Positions 46,949-57,081 are shown, counted from the first letter of the stretch. The stretch is DNA of 64,000 nucleotides from Janthinobacterium sp. 61 (GCF_002846335.1 NZ_PJMQ01000001.1:3968001-4032000), one strand, 5' to 3'. Program-made: numbers and translations. Notes: generated by a model not told the origin, from the sequence alone.

Positions 46949-47038
46949 ATCAAGGCTGCAGCAACTGCAACATCCTGGCGCCGCATCGGAGATCCCGGTG
47001 CGGCGCCTCTTTCTGTGCCCTGCCCACAAGGTAATCCC

Positions 47039-49192
47039 ATGCACTACGCACTGAACCTGCGCACCTTCATTTACAGCCATTATTTTTACCTGGGCTTGCG
47101 CGTGGCCATCGGCCTGGTCGGCCTGACCCTGCTGACCCTGGAAATCAGCGACAGCACCACTGCCATGACGGTGTGCATCGGCGCCCTGTGCACGACCCTG
47201 ATGGACATGCCCAGCCCCCTGCGCCACAAGTTCAACGAAATGCTGGCTTCCGTGCTGCTGTGCAGCGCCGTCACCTTATTAATCAGCCTGTGCGGGCCCG
47301 TGCAGTGGCTGTTGATGACGGTACTCGTGCTGGTGAGTTTTCTCGCCAGCATGATGGTGGTGTACGGCAAGAAATCCATGCCCTTGCAGCTTGCCGCCCT
47401 GTTCATCATGACCATGTCGATGGAGCACCAGATGACGTGGCAGCAATCATTTCACCACGCGGGCCTGTTCATGCTGGGTGGCCTCATCTATCTGGCCTAT
47501 GCCATGGCTATCGCCTGGGTCTTGCGCCACCGCATCAAGCAGCAAGTGCTGGCCGAAGCCCTGTTCGAGCTGGCCGCCTACATCGACATCAAGGCCGATT
47601 TCTACGACACGCGTTTCAATTTGACGGAGCAATTCAACAAGCTTGTGCGCCACCAAAGCATTTTGGCCGACCGCCAGCAGGCGTCGCGCGATTTGATCTT
47701 GCGCAGCCACAAGAACAGCAAGGATGCCATCGTCGTGCAGGTGCACGTGTGCATGCTCGATTTATACGAGCTGATTCTTTCCACGCACACGGATTACGCG
47801 CTGCTGCGCCAGCACCTGGCCGACTCCGACGTGCTCAAATCCTTGCACGATCTCGCTTACAAGGCGGCGCGCGACATCGAAGCCGTGGCCTACGCCGTCA
47901 CGCGCAAGCGCGCCTCATATGCGCACATCAGCTACGACAAGGAATGGTTTGATATCGAAGGGGAAATTGCCCGCTTGCACGCAAAAGGCGACGGTGCGCA
48001 GGAAGCGCTGGCCACCCTGCGCGCACAGCGCAACAAGATCCGTGCGATTCTGAAGATGATAGTCGAACTGCATCTGGCCACGCAAAAAGTCTATGCCGAC
48101 GTGCCGTTCTGGAGCGGTGCGGACATGGCGCCCTTCTTGTCGCAGCAGAAATATGAACTGAAGACCCTGCTGTCGAATCTGCGCCTCGATTCGCCCGTGT
48201 TCCGCTTCGCCCTGCGCGTATCGATGGCCATTTCGGTCGGATTGCTGATTGGCCACTGGCTGCCGTACGCGGCGCACAGTTACTGGATCGTATTGACTAT
48301 CGTCATCATCCTGCGCCCCACGTTCAGCATGACGCGCCAGCGCCGCGCCGACCGCATCATCGGCACCATCATCGGCTGCGTCATCACGGCCATCGTGATC
48401 CGCTTCGTGCACAGCAATATCGTGCTGATGGCCATTTTATTTCTCTCCATCGTGGCCACGCCCACCTTCATCTATCTGCGCTACCGCTACACGGCCATCG
48501 CTGTCAGCCTGATGATCTTGCTGCAAATGCACCTGGTGGCGCCCAGCAACCCCAACCTGGTCAGCGAACGCCTGATCGATACTCTGATCGGCGCGGCGGT
48601 GGCCACCGTGTTCAGCTTTGTGCTGGCCAACTGGGAATACCAGAGCCTGCCACGCCTGGTGCGCCAGGTACTGAATGTGAACTTGAGCTATATGCAGGCC
48701 AGCTTCGCACTGCTGCAGGGAAAATGTTTTGATGATTTCGCCTACCGCATCGAGCGCAAGCGTTTGATGGATAGCTTGGCCGCGCTCAGCTCGGCACTGG
48801 TGCGCATGCTCGATGAACCGGCCAGCAAGCAGCGGGCCGTGGAAGACATCAACCTGTTCATCGTGCAAAATTATTTACTGGTCGCCCACGTGGCGGCACT
48901 GCGCTCGATCCTGGGACGCCACGCCAGTCAGCTGCCTGTCGCACCCGTCAACGCCTTGCTCAGCCACAGCCATACGCAAGTGTGTTTGACCCTGTCGCGC
49001 GCGCTGGAGCAGCTCGACAACAAGGCCACCATCAGCGCGCCGCTGGCTACCCCTGCCGCACCGCCCGTCAGCGACGTGGCCTGGTCAGGCTGGCCGCTGG
49101 TCAAGAGACGCATACGCTTGTTGCAAGCCGATGCAGACAAGATCGTGGTACATAGCGCGGCAATCGTGCACATCGTCTCACCGCGCAACTGA
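47039..49192 (+). CDS. FUSC family inner-membrane transporter (YccS-like)
   Basis: A 717-aa protein with two membrane bundles: helices in residues 15-170 and a second, more conserved FUSC block at about 395-540 (LLIGHWLPYAAHSYWIVLTI, LRPTFSMTRQRRADRIIGTI). A cytoplasmic helical region of about 220 residues separates them. Relatives (AaeB, YccS, YhfK) export aromatic acids or have unknown substrates. No periplasmic adaptor or AaeA-like gene is adjacent, so YccS-type is more likely. The ATG at 47039 follows AAGG. Confidence 0.88.
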   Translation: MHYALNLRTFIYSHYFYLGLRVAIGLVGLTLLTLEISDSTTAMTVCIGALCTTLMDMPSPLRHKFNEMLASVLLCSAVTLLISLCGPVQWLLMTVLVLVSFLASMMVVYGKKSMPLQLAALFIMTMSMEHQMTWQQSFHHAGLFMLGGLIYLAYAMAIAWVLRHRIKQQVLAEALFELAAYIDIKADFYDTRFNLTEQFNKLVRHQSILADRQQASRDLILRSHKNSKDAIVVQVHVCMLDLYELILSTHTDYALLRQHLADSDVLKSLHDLAYKAARDIEAVAYAVTRKRASYAHISYDKEWFDIEGEIARLHAKGDGAQEALATLRAQRNKIRAILKMIVELHLATQKVYADVPFWSGADMAPFLSQQKYELKTLLSNLRLDSPVFRFALRVSMAISVGLLIGHWLPYAAHSYWIVLTIVIILRPTFSMTRQRRADRIIGTIIGCVITAIVIRFVHSNIVLMAILFLSIVATPTFIYLRYRYTAIAVSLMILLQMHLVAPSNPNLVSERLIDTLIGAAVATVFSFVLANWEYQSLPRLVRQVLNVNLSYMQASFALLQGKCFDDFAYRIERKRLMDSLAALSSALVRMLDEPASKQRAVEDINLFIVQNYLLVAHVAALRSILGRHASQLPVAPVNALLSHSHTQVCLTLSRALEQLDNKATISAPLATPAAPPVSDVAWSGWPLVKRRIRLLQADADKIVVHSAAIVHIVSPRN

Positions 49193-49247
49193 CCTGTTTG
49201 TCAGCCGCTTCATCCGGGCTGGCCTGCCTGCGGCAGGCTACCAATCA

Positions 49248-51197
49248 CTACTTCAGATACTGCTCGAACCAGCCGATAGTGCGTTTCTGCAAGTCGCGCA
49301 GGTGCTCGGGCTTGCGGAAAGAATGGCCTTCGCCATCATAGATAAACAGGCTGGACGGCACGCCCATGGCGCGCAAGCCGTGCCAGAATTCCAGCGACTG
49401 GGCGGCCGGCGTTTCCACGTCGCGCTCGCCCACATAGATCAGGGTCGGCGTCTTGGCTGCCTTGATCGATTCGATGGGCGAGGCCTTGCGGTAGACGTCC
49501 GGTCTGTCATACGCGGACGCGCCGAAGAAGGGAATCATCCACTGGTTGATGCCATTCTGGCCATAATAACTGATCCAGTTCGCCACGCCCGCCCCCGCCA
49601 CGGCTGCCTTGAAGCGGTCGCTGTGCGTGACACCCCACATGGTCATGAAGCCGCCATACGAATGGCCGATCAGTCCCAGGCGCTGACCGTCGACGGGCGC
49701 CACTTTCTCCACCGCGTCGATGCCGGCCAGGATGTCGCGCCAGTCGCCGCCGCCAAAGTCCGCCATGTTGGCCCGCGTAAATGCCTGTCCCTGGCCAAAG
49801 CTGCCGCGCGGATTGGGCAGGAAGACGAAATAGCCTTTTTGCGTCAATTCGCGGATCAGGCTGCTCGCCGCCACATAGCGGGGCGAGGCGGCCGCGCCCG
49901 GGCCGCCATGCACGTTGACGATCATCGGGTAGCGCTTGCCCGCCTCCACCGTCATCGGCCCCAGCAACCAGCCCTGCACCTTGTATTGCTCATTGTTCCA
50001 GCCCACGTTCTGCACCGTCAGCTGCGGCGCAAAGCCGTCATTGTCGCGCGTGATTTTTTTCAGCTGGCCCACCGCTCCCGCCACCAGATAGCTGGCGTGC
50101 GTAAAATCTTCCTGCGCGGCAGCGGCTTGCCGGCCATCGGCGCTGAACGACAGACGGCCATCGCTGCCACTGCTGCTGATCTCACCAAGCATCACCGGCT
50201 GGGCCGGACCGGTTTGCGCGTCGACAGGCACCAGCGCCAGTTGCGAGTCGATCAGCGCGGTCGCCAGCAAGCCGGCACCGCGCCAGACGACGCCATTGAA
50301 GGTGCCGCGATAATCTTGTGTCAGATTGCGCGGCGTGCCGCCGGCCAGCGGTACGGTGTAAATATCACCGCCGATGGAGCCGAAATCGCTCATCAGGCCA
50401 CCGATGAAGACCACCGTCTTGCCGTCCGGCGAGACCGAGGGCAAGTTCAGCTGCATGGCAGGTGATGCGATCACGCGCAGGGCGCCCGTGGCAGCATCAA
50501 TATGGCTGAGCTTGGCGATCCACCAGTTGCTGTCTCCATTGCCCTGCGCGCTGGTAGCGACAAAGCCGCGGCCATCAGGCGTCCAGCTGTATTCATACAC
50601 ATAGGTATCGCTTGGTGACAGCAAACGCGGCTCGCCGCCGCTGACAGGCACGACGGCGATGCGCTGGGCATCGTCTTCGCTGCCCACTTCTCCCACCTGG
50701 CGCGCACCCGCCTCCACGGCGCCGGCCAGCTTGCGCGCTCCCACTGTCGCGAGCACGGCCAGTTGCTTGCCGTCCGGCGACCAGCGCGCCGTACTGGCCA
50801 CACCCTTGATACTGGTCAACAAGCGCACTTGCGCCTGTGACATCGTGGCCAGGTACAGCTGCGCCATGCCCGCCTTGGCGTCGTAACCGACAAAGGCCAG
50901 CTGCCTGCCATCGGGCGACCAGCTGGGCTTGTCGTAGGAACACATGGCACACGGATCGAATTGCTGCACGATGGCGCCGTTGGCGGCGTCGCGCACGACG
51001 ATGGCAGCATGCGGACGCTCCGGCTGTTCGTCCGCCTTGCTCGATTCGATGGCGGCAAGGCGCTGGCCATTGGCCGACAAGGCGACGGCGCGGTAATCGC
51101 GCAGCACCGCGCCGCTGGCAGGAGCGGCCTGCGCCATGGTTCCCATAAGACTGCCTGCCAACAAGCCGCAAGCGGCCAGATCAGTTATTTTCATCAT
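49248..51197 (-). CDS. S9 family prolyl oligopeptidase-like serine peptidase
   Basis: A 649-aa secreted peptidase. A signal peptide (LAACGLLAGSLMGTMAQAA) precedes a beta-propeller formed of WD/TolB-like repeats (SPDGRQLAFVGYD, SPDGKQLAVLA, SPDGKTVVFIG) and a C-terminal alpha/beta hydrolase with Ser513 in GHSYGGFM, Asp593 in GERDVETP and His625 in GEGHSF. Acts on short peptides in the periplasm, probably as an acylaminoacyl or dipeptidyl peptidase. Two adjacent ATGs start the gene. Confidence 0.92.
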   Translation of the reverse strand: MMKITDLAACGLLAGSLMGTMAQAAPASGAVLRDYRAVALSANGQRLAAIESSKADEQPERPHAAIVVRDAANGAIVQQFDPCAMCSYDKPSWSPDGRQLAFVGYDAKAGMAQLYLATMSQAQVRLLTSIKGVASTARWSPDGKQLAVLATVGARKLAGAVEAGARQVGEVGSEDDAQRIAVVPVSGGEPRLLSPSDTYVYEYSWTPDGRGFVATSAQGNGDSNWWIAKLSHIDAATGALRVIASPAMQLNLPSVSPDGKTVVFIGGLMSDFGSIGGDIYTVPLAGGTPRNLTQDYRGTFNGVVWRGAGLLATALIDSQLALVPVDAQTGPAQPVMLGEISSSGSDGRLSFSADGRQAAAAQEDFTHASYLVAGAVGQLKKITRDNDGFAPQLTVQNVGWNNEQYKVQGWLLGPMTVEAGKRYPMIVNVHGGPGAAASPRYVAASSLIRELTQKGYFVFLPNPRGSFGQGQAFTRANMADFGGGDWRDILAGIDAVEKVAPVDGQRLGLIGHSYGGFMTMWGVTHSDRFKAAVAGAGVANWISYYGQNGINQWMIPFFGASAYDRPDVYRKASPIESIKAAKTPTLIYVGERDVETPAAQSLEFWHGLRAMGVPSSLFIYDGEGHSFRKPEHLRDLQKRTIGWFEQYLK

Positions 51198-51212
51198 GTA
51201 AATTCCGGTTAA

Positions 51213-51247
51213 GAATAAAAAAAACCGCCGGCAAGCGCGGCGGTTTT
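51213..51247 (-). terminator. intrinsic terminator of the APC permease gene
   Basis: On the minus strand an AAAACCGCC/GGCGGTTTT stem is followed by eight T. It ends the permease transcript just before the S9 gene start. Confidence 0.88.
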
Positions 51248-51264
51248 GGATGGAGCAGGCTGCA

Positions 51265-52743
51265 TTAGCGGGCCTTCTTGCCCAGGTGCGAATGCCGCAT
51301 GCTGTACAAGAAATAGATGGCCACAGTCACCGCCATCCACACGCTGAACACGATAAACGTCGTATGCGGCAAATCGCGCATGATGTACAGGCAAGCCAAT
51401 ATGCTCAGGCCAGGAATCACATACGGCCCGAATGGCACGCTGAAGCCTTCGATGCGGTTGGCGCCCTGCTTGTGGCGCAGCACGGGCACGGCAACCGAGA
51501 CCACCATGAAGGCTGTCAGGGTCCCGATGCTGACCATGTCCCACAAATAAGTCGCATCGACGGAACCGGCCACCAAGGCCACCACCAGGCAGACGATGAT
51601 GGTATTGCTGACCGGCACCAGGGTGCGCGGGTGGATCTTCTGGAACGACTTCGGGATCAGGCCGTCGCGGCTGACGGCAAACAGGATGCGCGTCTGGCCG
51701 TAGATCGTCACCAGGGTCACGCTGAAGACGGAAATGACGGCACCGGCCGACAGCACCAGCGCGGGCCAGGTCTTGCCCGTGACGTTTTGCAGGATCACCG
51801 CCAGGCCCGCTTCCTGGCCTTCGAACAATTTCGCCTGTTGCGCGCCCAGAGCGGCCACGGCCACCAGCAGGTAAAACACGGTGACGATGAGCAGGGCGCC
51901 GAGGATGCCGCGTGGCACATTGCGCGTAGGATTTTTCACTTCGTCGCCCGCCGTCGCCACCGTATCGAGACCGATGAAGGAGAAGAACACGGTGCCGGCT
52001 GCGGCTGTGACACCCGTCATGCCGGCAAAGCCCTTGCTGTTGTCGGTATTGAAGAAGGGGAAGAAATTGTCGGCATTAAAACCGGAAAACGCGATGATGA
52101 TGAAAAACACCAGGATCGCCAGCTTGATGATGACCATGATGGCGTTCATCAGGGCCGATTCCTTGGCGCCGCGCAGCAGCAAAAAGCCGCACATGCAGAT
52201 CAAGAAGATCGGCGGCAGGTTGATGTGGCCGGCATGAAACTCCATGCCATGCGGGCCGGAAACGATCATCGGCGTGCGCAGCATCTCGGGGATGTGCCAG
52301 CCGAAGGCATTTTCCAGGAAGTTGTTCAAGTAGGACGACCAGCCGATGGCCACGGCACTGCCCGCCAAGCCGTATTCAAGCAGCAAGCAGGCGGCCATAA
52401 TGAAGGCAAGAAACTCGCCCACGGTGGCATAGGCAAACGAATACGAAGAGCCGGAAGCGGGAATGCGGAATGACAATTCCGCATAGCACAGGGCCGTCAG
52501 GCCGGCCGTGATGGCGGCGATCAGGAAAGACAGGACGACCGATGGGCCCGCCTTGGGCACGGCTTCGACCATGGTAAAGAAAATGCCCGTGCCGATGGTG
52601 GCGCCGACGCCGATCATGGTGAGGGAAAACAGGCCGATGGACCGGCTCAAGCCACTGCTGCTGAGGCCTTCACCATATTCGACCGTGGTATCGATCGGCT
52701 TGGTGCGGCAAAGTTTCTGGACCAGGGTTTGGCTCACTAGCAT
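51265..52743 (-). CDS. APC superfamily amino-acid permease (cationic amino acid transporter type)
   Basis: A 492-aa permease with 12 to 13 helices. The first helix IGLFSLTMIGVGATIGTGIF has the GxG break of the APC fold and FFSFIGLDTVATAGDEVKNP matches the CAT (YfnA/YhdG) group. The start is uncertain: an AAAGGA lies directly before the ATG at 52743 but at good spacing (6 bp) before an in-frame GTG at 52737, which may be the true start. A third copy of the palindromic repeat ends up 23 bp upstream, within the probable leader. The substrate is unknown. Confidence 0.88.
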   Translation of the reverse strand: MLVSQTLVQKLCRTKPIDTTVEYGEGLSSSGLSRSIGLFSLTMIGVGATIGTGIFFTMVEAVPKAGPSVVLSFLIAAITAGLTALCYAELSFRIPASGSSYSFAYATVGEFLAFIMAACLLLEYGLAGSAVAIGWSSYLNNFLENAFGWHIPEMLRTPMIVSGPHGMEFHAGHINLPPIFLICMCGFLLLRGAKESALMNAIMVIIKLAILVFFIIIAFSGFNADNFFPFFNTDNSKGFAGMTGVTAAAGTVFFSFIGLDTVATAGDEVKNPTRNVPRGILGALLIVTVFYLLVAVAALGAQQAKLFEGQEAGLAVILQNVTGKTWPALVLSAGAVISVFSVTLVTIYGQTRILFAVSRDGLIPKSFQKIHPRTLVPVSNTIIVCLVVALVAGSVDATYLWDMVSIGTLTAFMVVSVAVPVLRHKQGANRIEGFSVPFGPYVIPGLSILACLYIMRDLPHTTFIVFSVWMAVTVAIYFLYSMRHSHLGKKAR

Positions 52744-52765
52744 TCCTTTATGAGGCATGCACTTG

Positions 52766-52885
52766 AACACCTGCCAAAACCTACTGCGCGTCGCGATTCG
52801 CGGCCTGCGATGCTCACTGTGCATTCGCACAGCTGCGCTTCTTAGCCACAACTCACTTCCGCTCGCTACGGTTTTGTCAGGTGTT
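52766..52885 (+). repeat. palindromic intergenic repeat, copy 3 of 3
   Basis: A 120-bp copy with terminal inverted repeats matching at 15 of 16 positions (AACACCTGCCAAAACC against AACACCTGACAAAACC). Its central hairpin is CTGTGC-ATTC-GCACAG, different in sequence from copies 1 and 2 but still paired. Unlike the others it lies upstream of a gene, 22 bp from the permease ATG. Confidence 0.85.
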
Positions 52886-53093
52886 GTTAGGAACATGACG
52901 GGTAAAAACAAGAGAAAACGGCGCCCCGGCCCTACCTGGCAAAAAACCGGAAAGATCGCGTCCATTTTCAAAACTAAGCGATTATAGGGCTTTCATCGGC
53001 TCAGCTAAACAGAACTTTGATGCAAGGAAACAACGCCAGGCGTGCGCAGGCAAACCCGCCAGCGTGCTGGCGAAGAAGAAATTGCTTTTATGA

Positions 53094-53131
53094 AAGAAAA
53101 AGCGCGCCGCTGCAGGGGCAGTGGCGCGCTT
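53094..53131 (-). terminator. intrinsic terminator of the amino-acid permease gene
   Basis: AAGCGCGCC/GGCGCGCTT stem followed on the minus strand by TTTTTCTTTC. Confidence 0.85.
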
Positions 53132-53155
53132 CTGGCTCAGCTCAACTACGCTGGT

Positions 53156-54586
53156 TTACTTCTTGACGTGTGGCGCATCGGCCGCCGGCCAGCCTGCCTC
53201 GTAGCCTTGCGGCACGTCATCGCGGCGCTCTTTCGGTGCCAGGCCCAGCACGTAGTACAGCACCGTCAGCAGGATCAGCCAGGCTGGTCCCACCATCAGG
53301 GCGATGCGCGTATCGGGGAAATACGCCATCAGGCCGATCACCAGCGCCAGAAACGCCAGCGAAATCCAGGAACCGTACGGCGCGAACGGCATGCGGAAGG
53401 CCAGGTTCTTGATTTCCAACGGCGTCAGGGTCTTGCGGAACTGGATCTGCGTGACCAGGATCACGCCCCAGGTCCAGACGGCGCCAAAGGTGGAAATCGA
53501 CGTGACCCAGATAAACACTTTTTCCGGCACCAGATAGTTCAGCAGCACGCCCAGCAGCAGGGCAAATACGGACACCAGAATGGCGCGGCGTGGCACGCCG
53601 TTGGCCGTGGTTTCCGCAAACGCCTTTGGCGCCTGGCCTTGCAGCGCCAGGTTGTACAGCATGCGGCCCGTGCTGAAGATGCCGCCATTGCACGACGACA
53701 GGGCTGCCGTCAGCACGACGAAGTTGATGATGCCGGCCGCCGTCTTGATGCCCAGGCGTTCAAACGTCATCACGAAGGGGCTGCCGGTGGTGCCGATTTC
53801 ATTCCATGGGTAAATCGACAGGATGACGAACAGCGCGCCGACATAGAAAATCAGGATGCGCCAGAACACGGAATTGATGGCGTCGGGAATCGATTTCTTC
53901 GGGTTTGCCGCTTCGCCGGCCGTCAGGCCGATCATTTCCACGCCCAGATAGGCAAACATCACCATCTGCAGCGACATCAGCACGCCCTGCGCGCCGTTCG
54001 GGAAGAAGCCGCCATGCGTCCACAGGTTCGAGATGCCGATGGCCACGCCGTCGTTGCCGAGACCGAAGATGATCATGCCAGTGCCGCCGATGATCATCAG
54101 GATGATGGTGACCACCTTGATCAGGGCGAACCAGAATTCGAACTCGCCGTAGGCTTTCACGGCCAGCAGGTTGATCGCGCCCATGGAACCGAGGGCCGCC
54201 AGGGCCCAGATCCAGCGCGGCACGTCGGGGAACCAGATGCCCATGTAGATGGCCACGGCGGTAATTTCCGCCACGCACGTGACCAGCCACAGGAACCAGT
54301 AATTCCAGCCCGTCAGATAGCCTTGCAGGGGGCCCAGGTAATCCTGGGCATAGCGGCTGAAGGAGCCGGCCACGGGATTGTGCACGGCCATTTCACCCAG
54401 GGCGCGCATGATCATGAAGATGACCGCGCCACCGATGATATACGACAGCATGATGCCGGGACCGGCCATCTTGATGGCGTTGCCGGAACCCAAAAAGAGG
54501 CCCACGCCAATCGCGGCGCCCAGCGCCATCAGGCGGATCTGCCGCTCGCCCAGGCCGCGGTGCAAGCCTTGTTCACTCGTTTTCAT
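53156..54586 (-). CDS. amino-acid permease (AAT family, GabP/ProY-like)
   Basis: A 476-aa permease of the AAT family. The N-terminus GLHRGLGERQIRLMALGAAI and GVGLFLGSGNAIKMAGPGI is the family signature, followed by 12 helices and EMAVHNPVAGSFSRYAQDYL. Substrates of close relatives include proline, aromatic amino acids and GABA; ProY-like is likeliest but not certain. The start at 54586 follows CGGAGAC; upstream in-frame sequence is unlike the family. RidA is encoded 115 bp upstream on the same strand, a recurring permease-RidA pairing. Confidence 0.9.
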   Translation of the reverse strand: MKTSEQGLHRGLGERQIRLMALGAAIGVGLFLGSGNAIKMAGPGIMLSYIIGGAVIFMIMRALGEMAVHNPVAGSFSRYAQDYLGPLQGYLTGWNYWFLWLVTCVAEITAVAIYMGIWFPDVPRWIWALAALGSMGAINLLAVKAYGEFEFWFALIKVVTIILMIIGGTGMIIFGLGNDGVAIGISNLWTHGGFFPNGAQGVLMSLQMVMFAYLGVEMIGLTAGEAANPKKSIPDAINSVFWRILIFYVGALFVILSIYPWNEIGTTGSPFVMTFERLGIKTAAGIINFVVLTAALSSCNGGIFSTGRMLYNLALQGQAPKAFAETTANGVPRRAILVSVFALLLGVLLNYLVPEKVFIWVTSISTFGAVWTWGVILVTQIQFRKTLTPLEIKNLAFRMPFAPYGSWISLAFLALVIGLMAYFPDTRIALMVGPAWLILLTVLYYVLGLAPKERRDDVPQGYEAGWPAADAPHVKK

Positions 54587-54701
54587 TACGTGTCTCCGTT
54601 TTTTCTTGAATACACCGATCCCTCCACCCCAATGGCGGTTCCGCTCTTGCTGGACAGGAGGAAACGGCGAGCCGGCGGCAAGCGCCGGCATGCTCAGATG
54701 A

Positions 54702-55160
54702 TCAGGCCAGTTCGGCGATCAGCTCGATCTCGACGCAAGCACCCAGCGGGATTTGCGCCACGCCGAAGGCGGAGCGGGCGTGCTTGCCGCTGTCGCCGAA
54801 GACTTCGACGAACAGTTCCGAGGCGCCATTGGTCACCAGGTGCTGTTCCGTGAATTCGGAAGTGGAATTGACCAGGCTCATGACCTTGACGATGCGTTTA
54901 ACTTTGTTCAAGTCGCCGCCGCACGCGTCTTGCAGGGTGGCAATCAGTTCGATGGCGATGCCGCGCGCAGCGATCTTGCCTTCTTCCGTGGTGACGTTCT
55001 TGCCCAGTTGACCAACCCATACCTTGCCATCCTTCTTGGCCAGGTGGCCGGACAGGAAGACCGTGTTGCCCGTGCGGGCATGCATCACGTAAGCGGCAGC
55101 TGGTGCGGCAACGACTGGCAATTCGATGTCGAGGGCCTTGAGTTTTTCGTAAAACGACAT
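54702..55160 (-). CDS. RidA family protein
   Basis: A 152-aa protein of the longer RidA (YjgF/YER057c/UK114) subgroup: GNTVFLSGHLAKKDGKVWVG, AARGIAIELIATLQDACGGD and FGVAQIPLGACVEIELIAEL. It lacks the canonical catalytic Arg of the short RidA in the C-terminal motif (R in the first is replaced here by GACVEIE), typical of the Rid subfamilies with unknown substrates. The family hydrolyses reactive enamines/imines from amino-acid catabolism. A GGAGA site precedes the ATG at 55160. Confidence 0.85.
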   Translation of the reverse strand: MSFYEKLKALDIELPVVAAPAAAYVMHARTGNTVFLSGHLAKKDGKVWVGQLGKNVTTEEGKIAARGIAIELIATLQDACGGDLNKVKRIVKVMSLVNSTSEFTEQHLVTNGASELFVEVFGDSGKHARSAFGVAQIPLGACVEIELIAELA

Positions 55161-55389
55161 GCTATTTCTCCAAGAAAACAATATAAACGAAACCGAAATT
55201 CATCAACAGCAGGAACAGGATGATGGCGGGATGACGGCGCCCTGGCAGCGCGGCAGTGACCGACAACAGCGCCAGATTAAACGTCATCATATTGGTGAAC
55301 CGGCAGTTTTAGTTCACAAATAGGCCCGGTTATTCAGTGGATTATACCGACAATCAAACAAAATTCAGCATTGGTTCATGAAGCATGCT

Positions 55390-57009
55390 CTACAGGCATC
55401 GAGCATGACTATTTTCACTTGATTGTCTTTTTTGTATTGTCAAGCCCTCTGGGTCAAGCATCAGGCCATCCAGAAATGCGCGGTCGTGCGATACCACAAG
55501 TAGCGCCCCCTGATATTGCAGCAGCATCTGCTCCAGCGCCTGCAGGCTGGCCAGGTCCAGATGATTGTCGGGCTCGTCGAGCAGCAGCAATTGCGGCGGT
55601 GCCTGTGCATACAGTTCGGCCGCCAGCGCCACCTTCATGCGCTCGCCCCCGCTGAGAAAACGGCTGGGCATGGTGGCGCGCTCACCGGCAATGCCCAACA
55701 GCGCCAGCCGCGTGCGCAAGGCGCCTTCCGCCAAGGTGCTATTGCGTGCCTGCAAGCGTTGCACGGCGCTCCACTCGCCTTCGCGCCCACCCGCGTGCTG
55801 GTCCAGCCATGCGACCCTGGCATGGCAGCGCACCTCGCCACTGGCCGCTGCCAGCTGGCCGGCGATCACGCGCAGCAAGGTCGACTTGCCGCTGCCATTA
55901 TTTCCTGTGACGGCCAGGCGGCGCGGGCCACTCACTACCAGGTTCAAGGGCTGCGCCTGGCCATGCGGCAAGACCACGTCGCGTAATTCCAGGATCAGCT
56001 TGCCGTTCGGCACGGCGCTATCGGGCGCCAGCAGCAGCCGCTCGGCCTCGGGTGCACAGCGGGCGCTGGCGTCCATCACCCTTTGCTGGCGCACCTGCTG
56101 CGCCTCTTGCGCGCGCAGGCGCAACTTGCCCTGGCTATCCTGGCTTTTCTCCTTTTTCGCATCGAGCAAGAGCTTGCTTTGATTGCCTTCGCGTCCGTCC
56201 CGTTCGCCGCGCATCACCCTTTTCTGCTGGCGTTCTGCTTGCTGCTGCGCCTCGCGCTGTTCGCGTCTGGCGCCCGCCTTTTCCGCCTGCAGGGCAGCGG
56301 CGTAGCCTGCCTGCTCCAGCGCGCGCTGCTGCGCATACAGCTGATAATTGCCGCCATAGCTGCGCAGGCCCTGCGGCGACAACTCGGCGATTGCATCGAC
56401 GTGCTGCAACAAGGCGCGGTCATGGCTGATCAGCAGCAAGCCGCCCGGCCAGCGCGCCATCTGTGCCACCAGGCGGGCGCGCTGCTGCACATCGAGATGG
56501 TTGCTCGGCTCATCGAGCACCAGCCAATCCGCCTGCGACATCCAGGCACCTTGCAAGGCAATGCGCTGGCGTTCGCCGCCGCTGAGACTAGCCGAGCAGG
56601 TATCGGCATCGACATGGCATAAATCAAGTGCATCGAGCGCCTGGCGCAAACGGGCGTGGGCATCCCAGCGCTCGCCCACCAAGGTGTAGTCGGCCTCGTC
56701 AATGCTGCCCGCAGCGATGCGCGCCAGTGCCGCCAGCAACTCTGCCATGCCGGCGAGCGCCGCCACGGTGGGATAGTGCTGCGGGTCCAGTTCCTGCGCC
56801 ACATAATGCAGGCGGCCATCACAGCGCACGGCGCCGCCCGATGGCAGCTCCTGGCCCGCCAGCAGGCGCGCCAGCACACTCTTGCCCACGCCGTTATCGC
56901 CGACGAGGCCGATACGTTGCGGGGCAAAGGACAATTGCAAATCGGAAAACAGCACCCGGCCATCAGGCAAGGCATGGGACAGACGGTCGAGTTGTAGGAA
57001 TGCGGGCAT
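55390..57009 (-). CDS. ABC-F family ribosomal ATPase
   Basis: A 539-aa soluble protein with two ABC domains and no membrane segment. Walker A motifs are GDNGVGKS (domain 1) and GNNGSGKS (domain 2), signatures LSGGERQRIAL and LSGGERMKVAL, Walker B VLDEPSNHLD and LLDEPDNHLD. A charged linker rich in Arg/Gln lies between. ABC-F proteins act on the ribosome E-site to relieve stalls or protect against drugs. It has no Uup-type C-terminal tail. It follows NamA by 166 bp in the same orientation, with a tiny upstream frame and hairpin in between. AGGAG precedes the start. Confidence 0.92.
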   Translation of the reverse strand: MPAFLQLDRLSHALPDGRVLFSDLQLSFAPQRIGLVGDNGVGKSVLARLLAGQELPSGGAVRCDGRLHYVAQELDPQHYPTVAALAGMAELLAALARIAAGSIDEADYTLVGERWDAHARLRQALDALDLCHVDADTCSASLSGGERQRIALQGAWMSQADWLVLDEPSNHLDVQQRARLVAQMARWPGGLLLISHDRALLQHVDAIAELSPQGLRSYGGNYQLYAQQRALEQAGYAAALQAEKAGARREQREAQQQAERQQKRVMRGERDGREGNQSKLLLDAKKEKSQDSQGKLRLRAQEAQQVRQQRVMDASARCAPEAERLLLAPDSAVPNGKLILELRDVVLPHGQAQPLNLVVSGPRRLAVTGNNGSGKSTLLRVIAGQLAAASGEVRCHARVAWLDQHAGGREGEWSAVQRLQARNSTLAEGALRTRLALLGIAGERATMPSRFLSGGERMKVALAAELYAQAPPQLLLLDEPDNHLDLASLQALEQMLLQYQGALLVVSHDRAFLDGLMLDPEGLTIQKRQSSENSHARCL

Positions 57010-57081
57010 GGATACTCCTGGTACGTGCAGACAGGGCTGGCGAACCCGCGCGGCGCAAGGCGTCGTGGCGGGAAGGGCGAG

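Larger units (their letters stand above)
52744..53155. other. intergenic region between two permease genes
   Basis: 412 bp containing repeat copy 3 and the terminator of the downstream-facing permease gene. No other gene seen; the APC permease promoter must lie within or beyond the repeat. Confidence 0.6.

Noticed and set aside
49222..49238. Hairpin GCCTGCC/GGCAGGC between the FUSC and S9 genes
   Set aside because: The stem is good but no T-tract follows on either strand, so it is not called a terminator.
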